Positions 25,588 through 35,763 are shown, numbered from the stretch's first letter. The stretch is DNA of 64,000 bases from Shewanella sp. 1CM18E (GCF_023161665.1 NZ_JALNTW010000008.1:176292-240291), one strand, 5' to 3'. Notes: generated by a model from the sequence alone, not told the origin. Program-made: numbers and translations.

Positions 25588-26412
25588 CTACTTCAGCTTA
25601 TGGTAGTTAGGTATTAAACATCTAAAGGTAAAATTGATCCTTGGTTTATCCACTTTTAAACGCTTAGGTAAAGAATGCTCCCAATCGCTCTGCATCGGCC
25701 AATGCATAATCAGTAAATCTCCGCTCTCTAAGTTCACGCACTCTTTTTGCAATGTTTGTTTATGGCGAATGAAAAAGTCACGGCTAGCGCCCAATGTCAC
25801 CGACGCAATATCTGTACCCGCCTGGATCTCTTTTTCATCATCACTATGCCAGCCCATAGACTCGTGGCCATCAGCGTAGCGATTGACTAACGCACCATTG
25901 GTTTGTAAACCAAATTCGCGCTCCAGTTTAAGCCGCAGCTTTTGTGCGTAATAAGGCCAAGGTTGCGCTTCAATAAATAAACCCGAATAAAAGTAATCAC
26001 AACCTTTATCCCCAAACCACACTTGGCTGCGCGGAATAGGATGATGCTTTCCGAAAACAAAGACTTCAGGGCGAGTAAGCGGGTAGTCTTCAACTTCTTT
26101 AAGCAGAGCGACTTGCTGAGCACGATTGAGGTAGCCTTTAATAAGGGTATATGGAGCCGATAGCTCAGTTGCTTGCAAATGTTTAGCCTTTACAGAATCT
26201 GTTGCAGCTGGTGCTATCTCAGTTACTGCTTTGCCGCTAATACTATCATTAGCTTTAACATTGGAGCAGACTGCCGTATTTTCACCAGTCTCACTTTGTG
26301 CATTCCCAAGCTGCTCAAAATCAAAGTCACCTTGCTTCATCTTTGCCTCTAGCTTTTGCTCTATTGCAATAGAGTCACTTACAGAGTTGAAAAAGTCCGT
26401 CATAGACATCAT
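25588..26412 (-). CDS. AlkB-like 2-oxoglutarate/Fe(II) dioxygenase
   Basis: A 274-residue protein whose C-terminal two thirds form an AlkB/ALKBH2-like dioxygenase for oxidative demethylation of alkylated nucleic acids. Iron ligands H189 and D191 (GWHSDDE) and H246 (WEHSLPK) are visible; R258 and R264 (KPRINFTFR) fit the 2-oxoglutarate salt bridge. The first 85 residues are an unconserved polar extension rich in Ala, Thr and Ser, unusual for the family. Divergent from rlmG with a gap of about 60 bp. Confidence 0.9.
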   Translation of the reverse strand: MMSMTDFFNSVSDSIAIEQKLEAKMKQGDFDFEQLGNAQSETGENTAVCSNVKANDSISGKAVTEIAPAATDSVKAKHLQATELSAPYTLIKGYLNRAQQVALLKEVEDYPLTRPEVFVFGKHHPIPRSQVWFGDKGCDYFYSGLFIEAQPWPYYAQKLRLKLEREFGLQTNGALVNRYADGHESMGWHSDDEKEIQAGTDIASVTLGASRDFFIRHKQTLQKECVNLESGDLLIMHWPMQSDWEHSLPKRLKVDKPRINFTFRCLIPNYHKLK

Positions 26413-26473
26413 ATACCTGAGATCATAAATCTGCGATAATATGCGCCCTAATTTATTTGGTACTTATTGGCAT

Positions 26474-27733
26474 ATGACTACACAATTTTCTGTATCGGGT
26501 ATTGAGCTCGAACTTTTCCGTTACCCTAGCAGACAAGAATCCAATCTGCAGGCGTGGGACGCTGCCGATGAGCACCTTATAAAACACCTTATTGATACAG
26601 AGCAAACGGCGTTAAATACTGCCATCATCAATGACAGCTTCGGCGCATTGACGGCCGGGCTACTGTCTATCGAACCTAGCTGGCCGTTAACGTTAGAAAC
26701 TGACGCTAAGACTAGCTTATTAGGCACAAACCAGAACCTTGAGCGTAATCAGTTAGCTGCTAACACCATTACTTGGGTTAACAGCCGTGATGAGTTACCA
26801 CAAGGGCTTGAGTTAGTGTTAATGAAGCTACCTAAAAATCTTAATTACTTTGGCCACCAGCTAAGTAGACTGTCACAAGTACTGCCAGCAGGCACTCAAG
26901 TGCTAATCGGTGCCAAAGCAAAGTCGATCAATAAATCGTTATTAGAAACCATTAGCCAAAACCTTGGCCCTGCTAGCGCTAGCCTGACTTGGAAGAAAAC
27001 CCGAGTTATTACTTGTGTAAGTGATGGTAAAGCCCGCACCTTGCCAAAAGCCACCACTTGGTCAGTGCCAGAGTTTAAGCTACAGATCAGCAACCTAAGT
27101 AACGTATTTGCCGCCAATAAACTTGATATTGGTGCGCGTATCATGCTCGATAACATGCCAAAAGGTGACTTTAAATCAATCGTCGACTTAGGTTGTGGCA
27201 ACGGCATTTTAGGCTTACATGCTAAGCAAGTGTTCCCAGAGGCTTATATTCACTTTATAGATGACTCTGAAATGGCCGTTGCTTCTGCAAGAGAGAACTG
27301 GGCACTTAATAAGTTAGATAATACAGCACTGGTTGGTGAACAGGCGACGTTTGGCTGGGATGACTGTTTAACCAATATGAGCGAAGGCTTCCGTCCAGAT
27401 CTTGTGTTGTGTAACCCTCCCTTTCATCAAGGTGAAGCGATTACAGACCATATTGCTTGGCAGATGTTTTTAGATGCCTTTAGACGTTTGAAAAACGGCG
27501 GCATTTTGCATGTTGTTGGTAATCGTCATTTGGCTTACCACGTAAAGCTGCAGCGCATTTTTAAAAACTGTACCACGGTTGCTTCTAACGGCAAGTTCGT
27601 TATTCTGCAGGCGCAGAAGATCAGTAAAAAGGCACAAGATATTGATGCTTTTGATACCGAAGCAGATCTTGCAACCCAAACAAGTGATGAGCCGCACCCT
27701 CAAAGCGCGCTTTATGGTGCGCCTAAGTCATAA
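26474..27733 (+). CDS. rlmG: 23S rRNA (guanine-N2-)-methyltransferase RlmG
   Basis: A 419-residue SAM-dependent methyltransferase for 23S rRNA G1835. The N-terminal domain is a degenerate methyltransferase repeat; the C-terminal domain has the SAM motif [12 protein letters not shown] and catalytic NPPF ([11 protein letters not shown]). I start at the ATG at 26474 ([14 protein letters not shown]), the conserved N-terminus; the frame is open from 26441. The C-terminal 40 residues are a polar tail longer than in E. coli. Confidence 0.93.
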   Translation: MTTQFSVSGIELELFRYPSRQESNLQAWDAADEHLIKHLIDTEQTALNTAIINDSFGALTAGLLSIEPSWPLTLETDAKTSLLGTNQNLERNQLAANTITWVNSRDELPQGLELVLMKLPKNLNYFGHQLSRLSQVLPAGTQVLIGAKAKSINKSLLETISQNLGPASASLTWKKTRVITCVSDGKARTLPKATTWSVPEFKLQISNLSNVFAANKLDIGARIMLDNMPKGDFKSIVDLGCGNGILGLHAKQVFPEAYIHFIDDSEMAVASARENWALNKLDNTALVGEQATFGWDDCLTNMSEGFRPDLVLCNPPFHQGEAITDHIAWQMFLDAFRRLKNGGILHVVGNRHLAYHVKLQRIFKNCTTVASNGKFVILQAQKISKKAQDIDAFDTEADLATQTSDEPHPQSALYGAPKS

Positions 27734-27760
27734 TCTTATTCTCTAGCTGTTTAAATAATT

Positions 27761-27786
27761 AAGGTGAGCATTATGCTCACCTTTTT
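27761..27786 (+). terminator. Terminator of rlmG
   Basis: Stem AAGGTGAGCA/TGCTCACCTT followed by T residues; located between convergent genes and may work both ways. Confidence 0.85.
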
Positions 27787-27813
27787 ATTAACTATGAACC
27801 AGCCAAAGTCACC

Positions 27814-28959
27814 TTAACTGCTAGTGTTAACCTCGACCAATACCCTATCAACGAGTTGCAGCGCAGATGTCATCCCCGATAGATCTACATGCACCTTGCC
27901 ATCTTGACCTGAGTGATGACCGCGACCAATAAGTTCCATAACAAATAGCTTATTGGGCTTATCAAAGTTAATTTCAGCTTCATAAATTACTGAGGGCTGC
28001 GCTGAGTAGCCGCTACCAGAGTAAATAGCATCATCAGGAAAGCGATCGCTAGAATAATACTGGTTAAAATCAAACGACTGATTAACTTCAAGCCGCAGTT
28101 TATAGGCGCCACTCAGCTTTTGCTCAATACCCGATTTATAAATAAAGTTATTCATCATTGTCGGACCCGAATAGCCATCAACTAAGCGACTTATCTTGCT
28201 ACTTATATTTGGTGAGTTAGCAGCTTGATTATCTTTGCCCGCAAGCTGATGTAAAAACACCGGCAGAGACTCTGAGCGGAATCTATCTGAACGAGTCTCT
28301 GGCTCTACCACTAGCTCAAATGCTTGCTCCATCGTAAAGCCTGGGCGTTCAAAAGGATTGTCGGTAAACACGGTATCTTTATCTCGCGTCGACACCCGAT
28401 TAGCAAAGTTATTCTCAGCCAGTTTTTGCGTCACATAAACAGGCTGCACAAACTCGCCATCCAATGTTTCTAACCAAATAGCATATTGCGGCCAATGAAA
28501 GGCGGGACCGGCTTTAAACTCAACCGATAATTGCTGCGCCGATGGATCTCGAAGTGCTTTATCAACTAATAGATAGCGTAGTTCTTGGTTTTCGAAACCT
28601 AAATCACTCGATCTTAAGGTCATACCCCATTGATAAAACTGTTGCACTGGGGCTATACCAAACCAAGATAACCCAGCAAGTAAGCCAACTGATAAAAACG
28701 CTAAAGGCAATGTCAGTTTATAACGCGACTCTTTGCCCCAGAACCGTAACCTTAAGTAACCTTTTAACGGGCTAAAGTTATTTTTCAGATGCCATAGCGC
28801 CGCAAATAATAAGCAAAAACCCACCATAGTATGCAAAGTGGCCACGGGAGCGTAATGGCTTTTAACAAACATAAATATCGAAGAACCTAGCATGATAATG
28901 ATGCTAGCAAGAATAATGAGACTAATTAGAGCGCGAAAGTTAAACCATGAACCAAACAT
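27814..28959 (-). CDS. DUF4405-like membrane protein with large periplasmic domain
   Basis: A 381-residue protein. Three transmembrane helices (about residues 11-32, 40-58 and 84-105) carry paired histidines (LHTMVGF and WHLKNNF), similar to DUF4405/cytochrome b561-like membrane anchors that may bind haem. The remaining 270 residues are predicted periplasmic and hold a segment KLFVMELIGRGHHSGQDG. Function unknown; a redox role is inferred from the histidine pattern only. It ends the leftward group with the ToxR-like regulator 88 bp upstream. Confidence 0.6.
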   Translation of the reverse strand: MFGSWFNFRALISLIILASIIIMLGSSIFMFVKSHYAPVATLHTMVGFCLLFAALWHLKNNFSPLKGYLRLRFWGKESRYKLTLPLAFLSVGLLAGLSWFGIAPVQQFYQWGMTLRSSDLGFENQELRYLLVDKALRDPSAQQLSVEFKAGPAFHWPQYAIWLETLDGEFVQPVYVTQKLAENNFANRVSTRDKDTVFTDNPFERPGFTMEQAFELVVEPETRSDRFRSESLPVFLHQLAGKDNQAANSPNISSKISRLVDGYSGPTMMNNFIYKSGIEQKLSGAYKLRLEVNQSFDFNQYYSSDRFPDDAIYSGSGYSAQPSVIYEAEINFDKPNKLFVMELIGRGHHSGQDGKVHVDLSGMTSALQLVDRVLVEVNTSS

Positions 28960-29047
28960 AAAATTATTAAGTTGAGAAGTGATGACTCACTGTTGACTCT
29001 CGTCATCCTTACCGCCACCAAAACTTTCTAAAATTTTATAAAATACA

Positions 29048-30538
29048 TTATTTATCAACAGCTAAAGCTAGTGGCAACTCATGCAAACTGATCTGTAACT
29101 TAGCAGCGTCTAAATAGGTTGATGAAAGCTGCTCCCGTCCTTGTTGCAAGTAAAGCTCAGATAACAACAGTTTGACGGTACTGACTCCCATAGGGCAGTA
29201 AATCATTTGATGGTAGCTCAGCGCTTGTAACAATGACTCTTCAGCTAAAGTCAGTTGCCCTTGGTCATTATATAACTGAGCTTTTAGCTGATAGGCGTAA
29301 CCTAAATATAAAAAGTCATTCTCTTGCTCGCTGTACTCAATTGAACCAACAATTGCTTTAAGGCCATCGGTCCCATCATCTGCAGCAAAACACATGGCTA
29401 ACCAATAGTAGTACCGTCCTAAATACGCTATTGATAAATCGGGGGTATTATCAATCGTATGCAGTAATTGAATCCTACCCACATTCGTCTCGCCAGCTTG
29501 AATAAGCCATTGAGCCAACAATAAGCGTACTCTATGATTTTCAGGCTCCAACGATAATGTGCTTTCGAGCATCTGGATCGCAGATGCAAACTTGCTCTGT
29601 TTATATAAATCTATCGCCTGATATACCAATTCATTTTTTAACTCGCTTTGAAAATCTGTCTTAATGTTTACCGCCTTATCTCCAATGTGCTGATTGATAA
29701 TTTCAGCCAGCTGCAACAAAGCATCATCAACTGTGGTGCTAAAAACCACTCCAGCACTATCGCCCTGTTTAGCATAAAGACGATAAGCCAATTGGTAGTC
29801 TCGAACATGACCATTGAGCTCAGTTTCTACCACTAAACTCGCACCTGTTCGTTTAAAAATGTAATCAACATCTACTGACATTTCAGCTGAATTAGCGGGT
29901 AACTTGGTTATTAAGGGCAAGACATACTCAGTACTCATGACCTTGCCACGATGATTTAAATTACCAATAAGCTGATCCATGGCACCTAAAGGCACCCAAG
30001 CATGGTCGCGGCCAATCACATTATTATTCACGGGTAGAATAATAACCGTTCCTTCATCTATAACCGAGGCGGAGCGGTTGAACGAAAAAATGGCAAGTAA
30101 GCCAGCAATGATGAACACTAAGGAAACCGAAGATGCCCAAAAAACGACCTTGTGAGAGCTGGGCTTGAGTTTATCTGTACATACTTCAGGGTCTACAGTT
30201 GTAACCTCTATACTAGGGTCTTGTTTCGATACTGGCGCGCACCAGCTATAACCTTTTCTTGGAAAGGTCTGAACCACTTTATGCGGCGAAAAAATTCGCC
30301 TGATCTCACTAATGGTTTGAAATAACACTTGCTCATCGCACTGCACATCGTCCCAAATCGTTTCTAGCAATTCTGCTTTAGGACAAATCTCCGTATCGGA
30401 CTCAATTAAGTGGGTGATCAAGGCCAAGGTTTTAGGGCGAACTTCTACAATATGTTCAGCAAAATAAACCGTGCGCTGCCGACAACAAATCTTAAAACCT
30501 TGTCCATAATATACTTGTTGCACATCCGTTCCTTGCAT
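29048..30538 (-). CDS. ToxR/CadC-like membrane transcription regulator with TPR region
   Basis: A 496-residue one-component regulator. Residues about 10-105 form an OmpR/PhoB-type winged helix (ALITHLIESDTEICPKAELL, VVQTFPRKGYSWCAP). A single transmembrane helix lies around 135-155. The periplasmic part has helical repeats of TPR character (KQSKFASAIQMLESTLSLEPENHRVR cut short here; AEESLLQALSYHQ). Such proteins sense a periplasmic or membrane cue and bind DNA from the membrane. Its target may be the neighbouring envelope genes, by position only. Confidence 0.82.
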   Translation of the reverse strand: MQGTDVQQVYYGQGFKICCRQRTVYFAEHIVEVRPKTLALITHLIESDTEICPKAELLETIWDDVQCDEQVLFQTISEIRRIFSPHKVVQTFPRKGYSWCAPVSKQDPSIEVTTVDPEVCTDKLKPSSHKVVFWASSVSLVFIIAGLLAIFSFNRSASVIDEGTVIILPVNNNVIGRDHAWVPLGAMDQLIGNLNHRGKVMSTEYVLPLITKLPANSAEMSVDVDYIFKRTGASLVVETELNGHVRDYQLAYRLYAKQGDSAGVVFSTTVDDALLQLAEIINQHIGDKAVNIKTDFQSELKNELVYQAIDLYKQSKFASAIQMLESTLSLEPENHRVRLLLAQWLIQAGETNVGRIQLLHTIDNTPDLSIAYLGRYYYWLAMCFAADDGTDGLKAIVGSIEYSEQENDFLYLGYAYQLKAQLYNDQGQLTLAEESLLQALSYHQMIYCPMGVSTVKLLLSELYLQQGREQLSSTYLDAAKLQISLHELPLALAVDK

Positions 30539-30644
30539 TAGCGCGATTGTTCAGCGTGAATCCTACGGTAATTAAATAGCGATAGATAGCTGACCACTAA
30601 ACCAGAAAACCTATCCACTTTTGTCCCCCCCATTCGCCGATAAC

Positions 30645-31556
30645 TTAAGATTTATCTTTTATTACCTGAGAGTGGGTTAACTCAACTTGTGACGGGATCT
30701 CTGGTTTTTGAGTTTTTGGCGGAGCAAACAACGCACTTAAACGCTGGGATAAGGTCCGATTAGCTGCAAAGCATTCTGCCAACATATCACGCCACTCAGT
30801 AAACGTGACCACCAGCGGGTTAAAGCTATTAATCGGCTTAGTAATGCCATACTGGACAGTTTCAACTTCTTTTTCAAAGGTGCCAAATAGGCGATCCCAA
30901 ATAATTAAAATGCCGGCATAGTTTTTATCTATGTACTGTGGATTACGCCCATGATGCACCCTATGGTGTGACGGCGTATTAATAATCCACTCTAGTATTC
31001 CCAACGATTTAACCGCTTGGGTGTGCACAAAAAACTGCAATCCAAGGTTTAATAGCACCACAAAGACCACCCAATTCGGGTCAAAACCTATAATCACTAA
31101 AGGTAACCAGAATAGCCACATGCCAGCTAAGGGATACATTAAGCTTTGACGAAAGGCAGTACTAAAATTCATATTCTCAGAGCTATGATGTGCAACGTGC
31201 GCCGCCCACATCCAGCGTATACGATGGCTGGCTCGATGAAACCAGTAATAACAAAAATCTTGTGCGACCATTAGCGCAATAAAGCTTCCGACATTCATTT
31301 CAATATCAAATAAACGCCAACCAAAAAACATCAAATACAATTTTGCAATTAATAAACCAGTGAGGATATCGGTTAACTGATGCATGGCTGCCAAGCCAAA
31401 ATTACACAGCACTTCGGGCAGGTGATAACGGGCGTTAACTGGCAGTTTGTTTTGCCTATCACCCACATACCATTCAAGCAAAATACAGATAAAAAATACG
31501 GGCGCTAGAACAAGTAACAGCACCTCAGGGTGAGCAATCAGTGAATTAAAATCCAT
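30645..31556 (-). CDS. Sterol desaturase/fatty acid hydroxylase family protein
   Basis: A 303-residue membrane di-iron enzyme. Histidine clusters HRASH, HVAHHSSE and HRVHHG (with a further late His set) match the 8-His pattern of the fatty acid hydroxylase superfamily. About four transmembrane helices. Probably hydroxylates or desaturates a lipid; substrate unknown. A proline/lysine-rich C-terminal tail follows residue 275. Confidence 0.88.
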   Translation of the reverse strand: MDFNSLIAHPEVLLLVLAPVFFICILLEWYVGDRQNKLPVNARYHLPEVLCNFGLAAMHQLTDILTGLLIAKLYLMFFGWRLFDIEMNVGSFIALMVAQDFCYYWFHRASHRIRWMWAAHVAHHSSENMNFSTAFRQSLMYPLAGMWLFWLPLVIIGFDPNWVVFVVLLNLGLQFFVHTQAVKSLGILEWIINTPSHHRVHHGRNPQYIDKNYAGILIIWDRLFGTFEKEVETVQYGITKPINSFNPLVVTFTEWRDMLAECFAANRTLSQRLSALFAPPKTQKPEIPSQVELTHSQVIKDKS

Positions 31557-31684
31557 CTTTTATTATCCTTGTTCCATGCTGTTTTCGAGTAGCAACCATT
31601 TGCGATTACTGCTTAGCAACTGACTGACATTATCATCGCGAGGCGATTATCTAACTAGCGGCTTTCAATGACTTGGTCGCGAAC

Positions 31685-32752
31685 TTACCAGCGAGCAAAG
31701 TGATCCTCAGTTAGCCCCAATACATTATCCAACAGATGCTTTTGACCGAAGTTATCAATAATGTAACCGTCGAAATAGCCGATATACTGCCTAAAGTTAC
31801 TCTTTAACAAGCCTAAGTTAAGCTTCTCTTGACGACAGTTTTTAGGCTTAAAACTTAGCGCTAACTGACCATTATCGGTATAGATCTGCCATAACCCCAT
31901 GTTGTCAGTTCGATCAGTGGTTTGCCGCTGAAATTTAAAATGCACAGGCCCCAGCAAGTGTCGTTCACCATCAATCCAAAACACATTCTCATTACAGCCG
32001 GTTTCATTGACTCCTGCCGCTAAATTAAGCCCTAAACTACCGCACTCAGTTAAACTGTTAATACTTGCCCAACGCCAACTGGTTTCACGGCGCATATAAC
32101 CCGCGCTGAAGTCATAACCCGCTATGGCACGCTGCAAAGGCTGCGGCTCATGATGAATCATTAAGCTACCAGTAACCTTCAAGGCATTATGTTTCTGGGT
32201 GTATGTCCAGCCGCTATAACCGGTTGGGTTACACATTGCCATAGGCAAACTCAACACATCAGGCTGTAGCGTTAAATCCGCCTCTATACCTAATGTGTTC
32301 AACCTTAAGTGCCAACGTCCCTGCTCAATCTCAAACTCAACTGTGCCTTTTGCACCTTTGATATTCGCATTGCCTTGCATAGGAGAATCAGACATTTGAT
32401 AACCCAAACCCAAAGGTTTAAGCCAATTACTTTCAACAAGCCGGTTAGTTTTAATGCCATACAGATAGCAAAAAGCACTACCAACATAGCGAATATCCGC
32501 TAAGGCAACGCCAATCACGTAATGGGGAGTCACTATGCTAACAAATTGAAATTGCTTATAGTCGAAATGCTTAGCCAAGCGCGATGCAGGCTTATCCATC
32601 TCGTTGAAGTAGTTAAAGTGTTCGATACCAAGCTCAGATACTGGGCCATCGAAGTGGCCAAACACCGGCTGACCTACATCATCAATTAATCGCAGTGGCG
32701 CTGCAGAACTTGTGAGTGTTTTTGGCGCCCAATGAGCAGCATTCGCTAGCAT
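31685..32752 (-). CDS. DUF2804 family protein
   Basis: A 355-residue protein matching my recollection of DUF2804: N-terminal LIDDVGQPVFGHF, central FVSIVTPHYVIGVALADI, and late HLLGPVHFKFQR. It has many beta-strand-like stretches and no signal peptide or transmembrane helix. The family has no established biochemical role; a lipocalin-like, hydrophobic-ligand-binding fold is a guess. It is next to the lipid hydroxylase, transcribed the same way, with a 128-bp gap. Confidence 0.75.
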   Translation of the reverse strand: MLANAAHWAPKTLTSSAAPLRLIDDVGQPVFGHFDGPVSELGIEHFNYFNEMDKPASRLAKHFDYKQFQFVSIVTPHYVIGVALADIRYVGSAFCYLYGIKTNRLVESNWLKPLGLGYQMSDSPMQGNANIKGAKGTVEFEIEQGRWHLRLNTLGIEADLTLQPDVLSLPMAMCNPTGYSGWTYTQKHNALKVTGSLMIHHEPQPLQRAIAGYDFSAGYMRRETSWRWASINSLTECGSLGLNLAAGVNETGCNENVFWIDGERHLLGPVHFKFQRQTTDRTDNMGLWQIYTDNGQLALSFKPKNCRQEKLNLGLLKSNFRQYIGYFDGYIIDNFGQKHLLDNVLGLTEDHFARW

Positions 32753-32893
32753 AAGTCTTAGGTCTCTGAAGCTTATTTGACCTTTTACTCTAACTGGAAC
32801 GGAAGCAGGTTAAAAGCGCTAGAACACAATTTTGTTGCTAACATGTAAATTAGCAGCGATACCTATGCCACTACAACTTTAAGAGCACGCCAC

Positions 32894-33454
32894 TCAAAAG
32901 CGGTAATTAACACCTACCGAAAAACTATTAACCGTCATTTCTTGAATGGGTAAATATTGATACTCAGCAGTCACACCAAGCCCTGATTTAAAGTCCATGC
33001 CCCACCCTAGGGCAACAAATAAATCTGAGCCATGACTAGAGACATCCCGGGAAGGCTGCTGATCCCATATATTATTCAGCTTATATTTTAAATGTGACTG
33101 ACTGACACCGACTTTAGCAAATAACTTGTTAGATTCTGATACATGCACCTGCCCATACACCGAGCCTCTTACGCCGGTATAACGCATGTCTTTAACATCA
33201 AATAGCCCGCCGGTTAAGGTATTGAGCACACCACCAGTGCCAGCATACGTTGCCACTTCCAAGCCTAAATGCTTAGATACCATATAGCGATAAAATAATT
33301 CAGTGTTTATGCCATCGCTGACGCCAAGTTCTTCACCATCAAATGACTCGAAATCTTGCAAACCTAAACCAATTGAACCACCAACAACATGCTCCGCTTG
33401 AGCAGGTAGACATACTACCGTCGCCATGACGACTAACAGCACTCTCAATTTCAT
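32894..33454 (-). CDS. Outer-membrane beta-barrel protein
   Basis: A 186-residue exported protein: signal peptide of about 20 residues ending PAQAEH, then alternating strands with glycines and aromatic residues, and a terminal Phe (VGVNYRF), the sorting signal for BAM. Size suggests an 8-stranded OmpA/opacity-like barrel. Role unknown. Confidence 0.85.
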   Translation of the reverse strand: MKLRVLLVVMATVVCLPAQAEHVVGGSIGLGLQDFESFDGEELGVSDGINTELFYRYMVSKHLGLEVATYAGTGGVLNTLTGGLFDVKDMRYTGVRGSVYGQVHVSESNKLFAKVGVSQSHLKYKLNNIWDQQPSRDVSSHGSDLFVALGWGMDFKSGLGVTAEYQYLPIQEMTVNSFSVGVNYRF

Positions 33455-34067
33455 CGCTACACTCTATAGTCACTAATAGACGCCATAGCCTAACCTGTTG
33501 GTCTTAACTTCAACTGAAGTCACTCATAACAGGCCTTAACTCGCCAACAATCATGCTAATAGTAAAAGACCCACCTTCTAAAGAAGGTGGCTTTGCTAGC
33601 CCTTATGAAGCGAATTCCCTAAAAGGGAGCTTTCCAACCGTGCGTTTACAAGACGCCGTAAATATATCCCTATAGGCTCTACTAAATCACTGACCGCCAT
33701 GGATTTGGTGGAAATGCCAACAAATGTAAGGAACATTTGTGGCCCTGATTTAGAAGCTTGTACCGCACTATTAGCAAAGCTCACGTATCACTTGAGTTAA
33801 TCAGCTATGTTTAAATGAACTTATAAGCCGTGTATCGCATGGATGCTAAGCTCGCCTCCATGGACCCTTTTCTTTCAAAAATGTCGGCGTGCTTATAAGT
33901 CGTTAAACATTGCCTTACTCCGCAATGCCATTGAACATACTTCAGGCAAAGCCTAATTGATGATCACCACCTACTGAAGTAGGTGGTTTAGGGCTGAAAA
34001 TAAAACGCTAACGCTGGAATCCCCTCCCTGTTCTGGTATGCTGAGGCCATCAATTTTTTGCTAATTT
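33455..34067. other. Intergenic region holding a hairpin-bounded element remnant
   Basis: About 610 bp. The segment 33571-33987 is bounded by two related hairpins (see that entry). The last 80 bp hold the yajG promoter region. No credible gene; a 62-codon minus-strand frame (33596-33784) lies inside the remnant. Confidence 0.5.
33571..33987 (-). mobile_element. Putative non-autonomous IS200/IS605-type remnant
   Basis: The ends are similar perfect hairpins: CCACCTTC-TAAA-GAAGGTGG (33571-33590) and ACCACCTAC-TGAA-GTAGGTGGT (33966-33987). Subterminal hairpins without terminal inverted repeats are typical of IS200/IS605-family ends. The 417-bp interior has no complete transposase or TnpB, only a 62-codon frame and small hairpins. 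It could be a decayed or MITE-like derivative; the assignment rests on end structure alone. Confidence 0.4.
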
Positions 34068-34076
34068 ATGATAATA

Positions 34077-34643
34077 ATGAAATCTTTACTTTTAATACTG
34101 ACAACCGCTTTAACTCTGGTTGGTTGCGCTAGCCAAGGTCCATCTCACATAGCATTAAATCCTGAGGTTCCAGCGATTACTGTGCAAACAGAAACCGAAC
34201 TTCCTGTAGCACTAGAGACAATAGATACTCGTTCTGCCAACTTTATTGTCCGCTTTAATGATGGAGATAAAGCTGCACGCCTAGTCAGTCCAACTGAAGC
34301 GCCAAGAGTACAGATGGATCAAGTATTTAGACAAGGCTTTACTCAAGCCGGTTATCGCATCGATCCAAGCGCCGTAAACCATATGCAAATTCAGCTAGAA
34401 CAATTACTCACTGACGTAGATGAAAGCACTTTCGGTTTTGAAGCTAATAGCCAAGTGATTATTAACGTCATAGCCAAAAACGCTAATCAAGAGCTGACCA
34501 AACGCTATCGTGCCAAGGGATTATTAAAAGGCCCTCTTGGAGCAGATTTTGCGACCCTTGAGCTTGAGATGAATAAACTTATTGGTGAATTGACTCGCGA
34601 CATTATTAACGATCCTGAGCTAAACCAGTTCATTCAACAATAA
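34077..34643 (+). CDS. yajG: YajG family lipoprotein
   Basis: A 188-residue predicted lipoprotein with lipobox LVGC near residue 16 and the YajG pattern (SHIALNPEVP, DTRSANFIVRF, MDQVFRQGFTQAGYRID). Start is ambiguous between 34068 and 34077; 34077 gives a classic MKSLLLIL signal. In many relatives yajG precedes ampG; here a cyclophilin and a small gene lie between. Function of YajG is not established. Confidence 0.85.
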   Translation: MKSLLLILTTALTLVGCASQGPSHIALNPEVPAITVQTETELPVALETIDTRSANFIVRFNDGDKAARLVSPTEAPRVQMDQVFRQGFTQAGYRIDPSAVNHMQIQLEQLLTDVDESTFGFEANSQVIINVIAKNANQELTKRYRAKGLLKGPLGADFATLELEMNKLIGELTRDIINDPELNQFIQQ

Positions 34644-34675
34644 TCAGGCCGCTTACGTAAATATAAGGGAATAAT

Positions 34676-35272
34676 ATGAAATCTTGGATTTTAAAAGCGC
34701 TGGCACCTATTTGCTTATTACTTGCAAGTCAGCTCAGTTATGCCGTCGATATCCAACCCAACACGCTTTACCCGCAAGTTGAGTTAGATACCAGTATGGG
34801 GAAAATCGTAGTGGAACTTGATAGAACCCGCGCGCCAATAACCGTTGATAACTTTCTAACTTATGTGGTTAAAGGCCACTATGACAATACGCTATTTCAC
34901 CGCGTTATTGCCGACTTTGTCGTTCAAGGTGGCGGCTTAGACTTAAACAAAGAAGAAAGACCAACAGCAGAACCTATTGTCAACGAGTCGGGCAACGGTT
35001 TATCAAATCTCACAGGCACTATTGCCATGGCACGTGAAGGCGAGCCACATACAGCCACTAGCCAGTTTTATTTCAACGTGGTAGACAATGAGAAATTAGA
35101 TCCGTCTTCTCGTCGTTGGGGTTACACGGTCTTTGGTGAAGTCACCTCTGGTATGGAAGTGCTCCAAGCAATGTCATTAGTACCAACAGAGTTTAATACC
35201 AAAATAGAATGGCCAGACTTTCCTGTTACAGACATAGTACTAAAGAAAGCAACCTTACTACCTCGAGATTAA
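34676..35272 (+). CDS. ppiA: Periplasmic cyclophilin-type peptidyl-prolyl isomerase
   Basis: A 198-residue exported PPIase: signal peptide of about 23 residues ending SYA, then the cyclophilin fold with FHRVIADFVVQGGG (active-site Arg) and GTIAMAREGEPHTATSQFYFNV. It assists folding of envelope proteins at prolines. SD AAGGGAA precedes the ATG. It follows yajG by 32 bp, probably one operon. Confidence 0.92.
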   Translation: MKSWILKALAPICLLLASQLSYAVDIQPNTLYPQVELDTSMGKIVVELDRTRAPITVDNFLTYVVKGHYDNTLFHRVIADFVVQGGGLDLNKEERPTAEPIVNESGNGLSNLTGTIAMAREGEPHTATSQFYFNVVDNEKLDPSSRRWGYTVFGEVTSGMEVLQAMSLVPTEFNTKIEWPDFPVTDIVLKKATLLPRD

Positions 35273-35442
35273 GAGTGACTTTCAAGCAAGCTCTAGAATA
35301 CTTAAGGTTCAATTAATAGGCTTTTAATAACCAGTTAAGAATTAACGATTTTGCAACAAAAGTGCGATTAAAACGAAATATTTCGAGCACCCGCTGTCAT
35401 TATATGCCTATACTTGTTTGGTAAAATTAAGGAGGCGGCTCA

Positions 35443-35763
35443 ATGACAGCGGATGAGTTCATTGATGGTAAGGCGCCCCAGCTGGCTTTCTATGGAAAAG
35501 CATTTTTGAGTGATCAACTCGACTTCAATGAAATCCAGATGTATCTATGGGACACCCTTGAAGAATGGCAGATGTACAATCATCAGGGTGATGCGCAAAC
35601 AGATATGGAACGAGTGTTTTGGCACTTACTACATGCCTTTGATAAATGGCCTTCATGGGCGATTAGAGGAAATCAATTTTTGCGAAAGCAAATTGACGAC
35701 TGCTGTGACTATTTAAGTCTCGGAGGTCAAATTCCTCAAGGCTGTATAGGGATCAGACCTTAG
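35443..35763 (+). CDS. Conserved-looking hypothetical protein
   Basis: A 106-residue acidic soluble protein with AAGGAGG placed 8 nt before the ATG. Helical and rich in Trp (WDTLEEWQMY, WHLLHAFDKWPSWAI) with a CC pair near residue 88. No signal or transmembrane helix. Family not recognised; it is followed by a strong terminator, so probably monocistronic. Confidence 0.7.
   Translation: MTADEFIDGKAPQLAFYGKAFLSDQLDFNEIQMYLWDTLEEWQMYNHQGDAQTDMERVFWHLLHAFDKWPSWAIRGNQFLRKQIDDCCDYLSLGGQIPQGCIGIRP

Noticed and set aside
33596..33784. 62-codon minus-strand frame inside the hairpin-ended remnant
   Set aside because: No ribosome site and no recognisable transposase or TnpB motif; kept only as part of the remnant.
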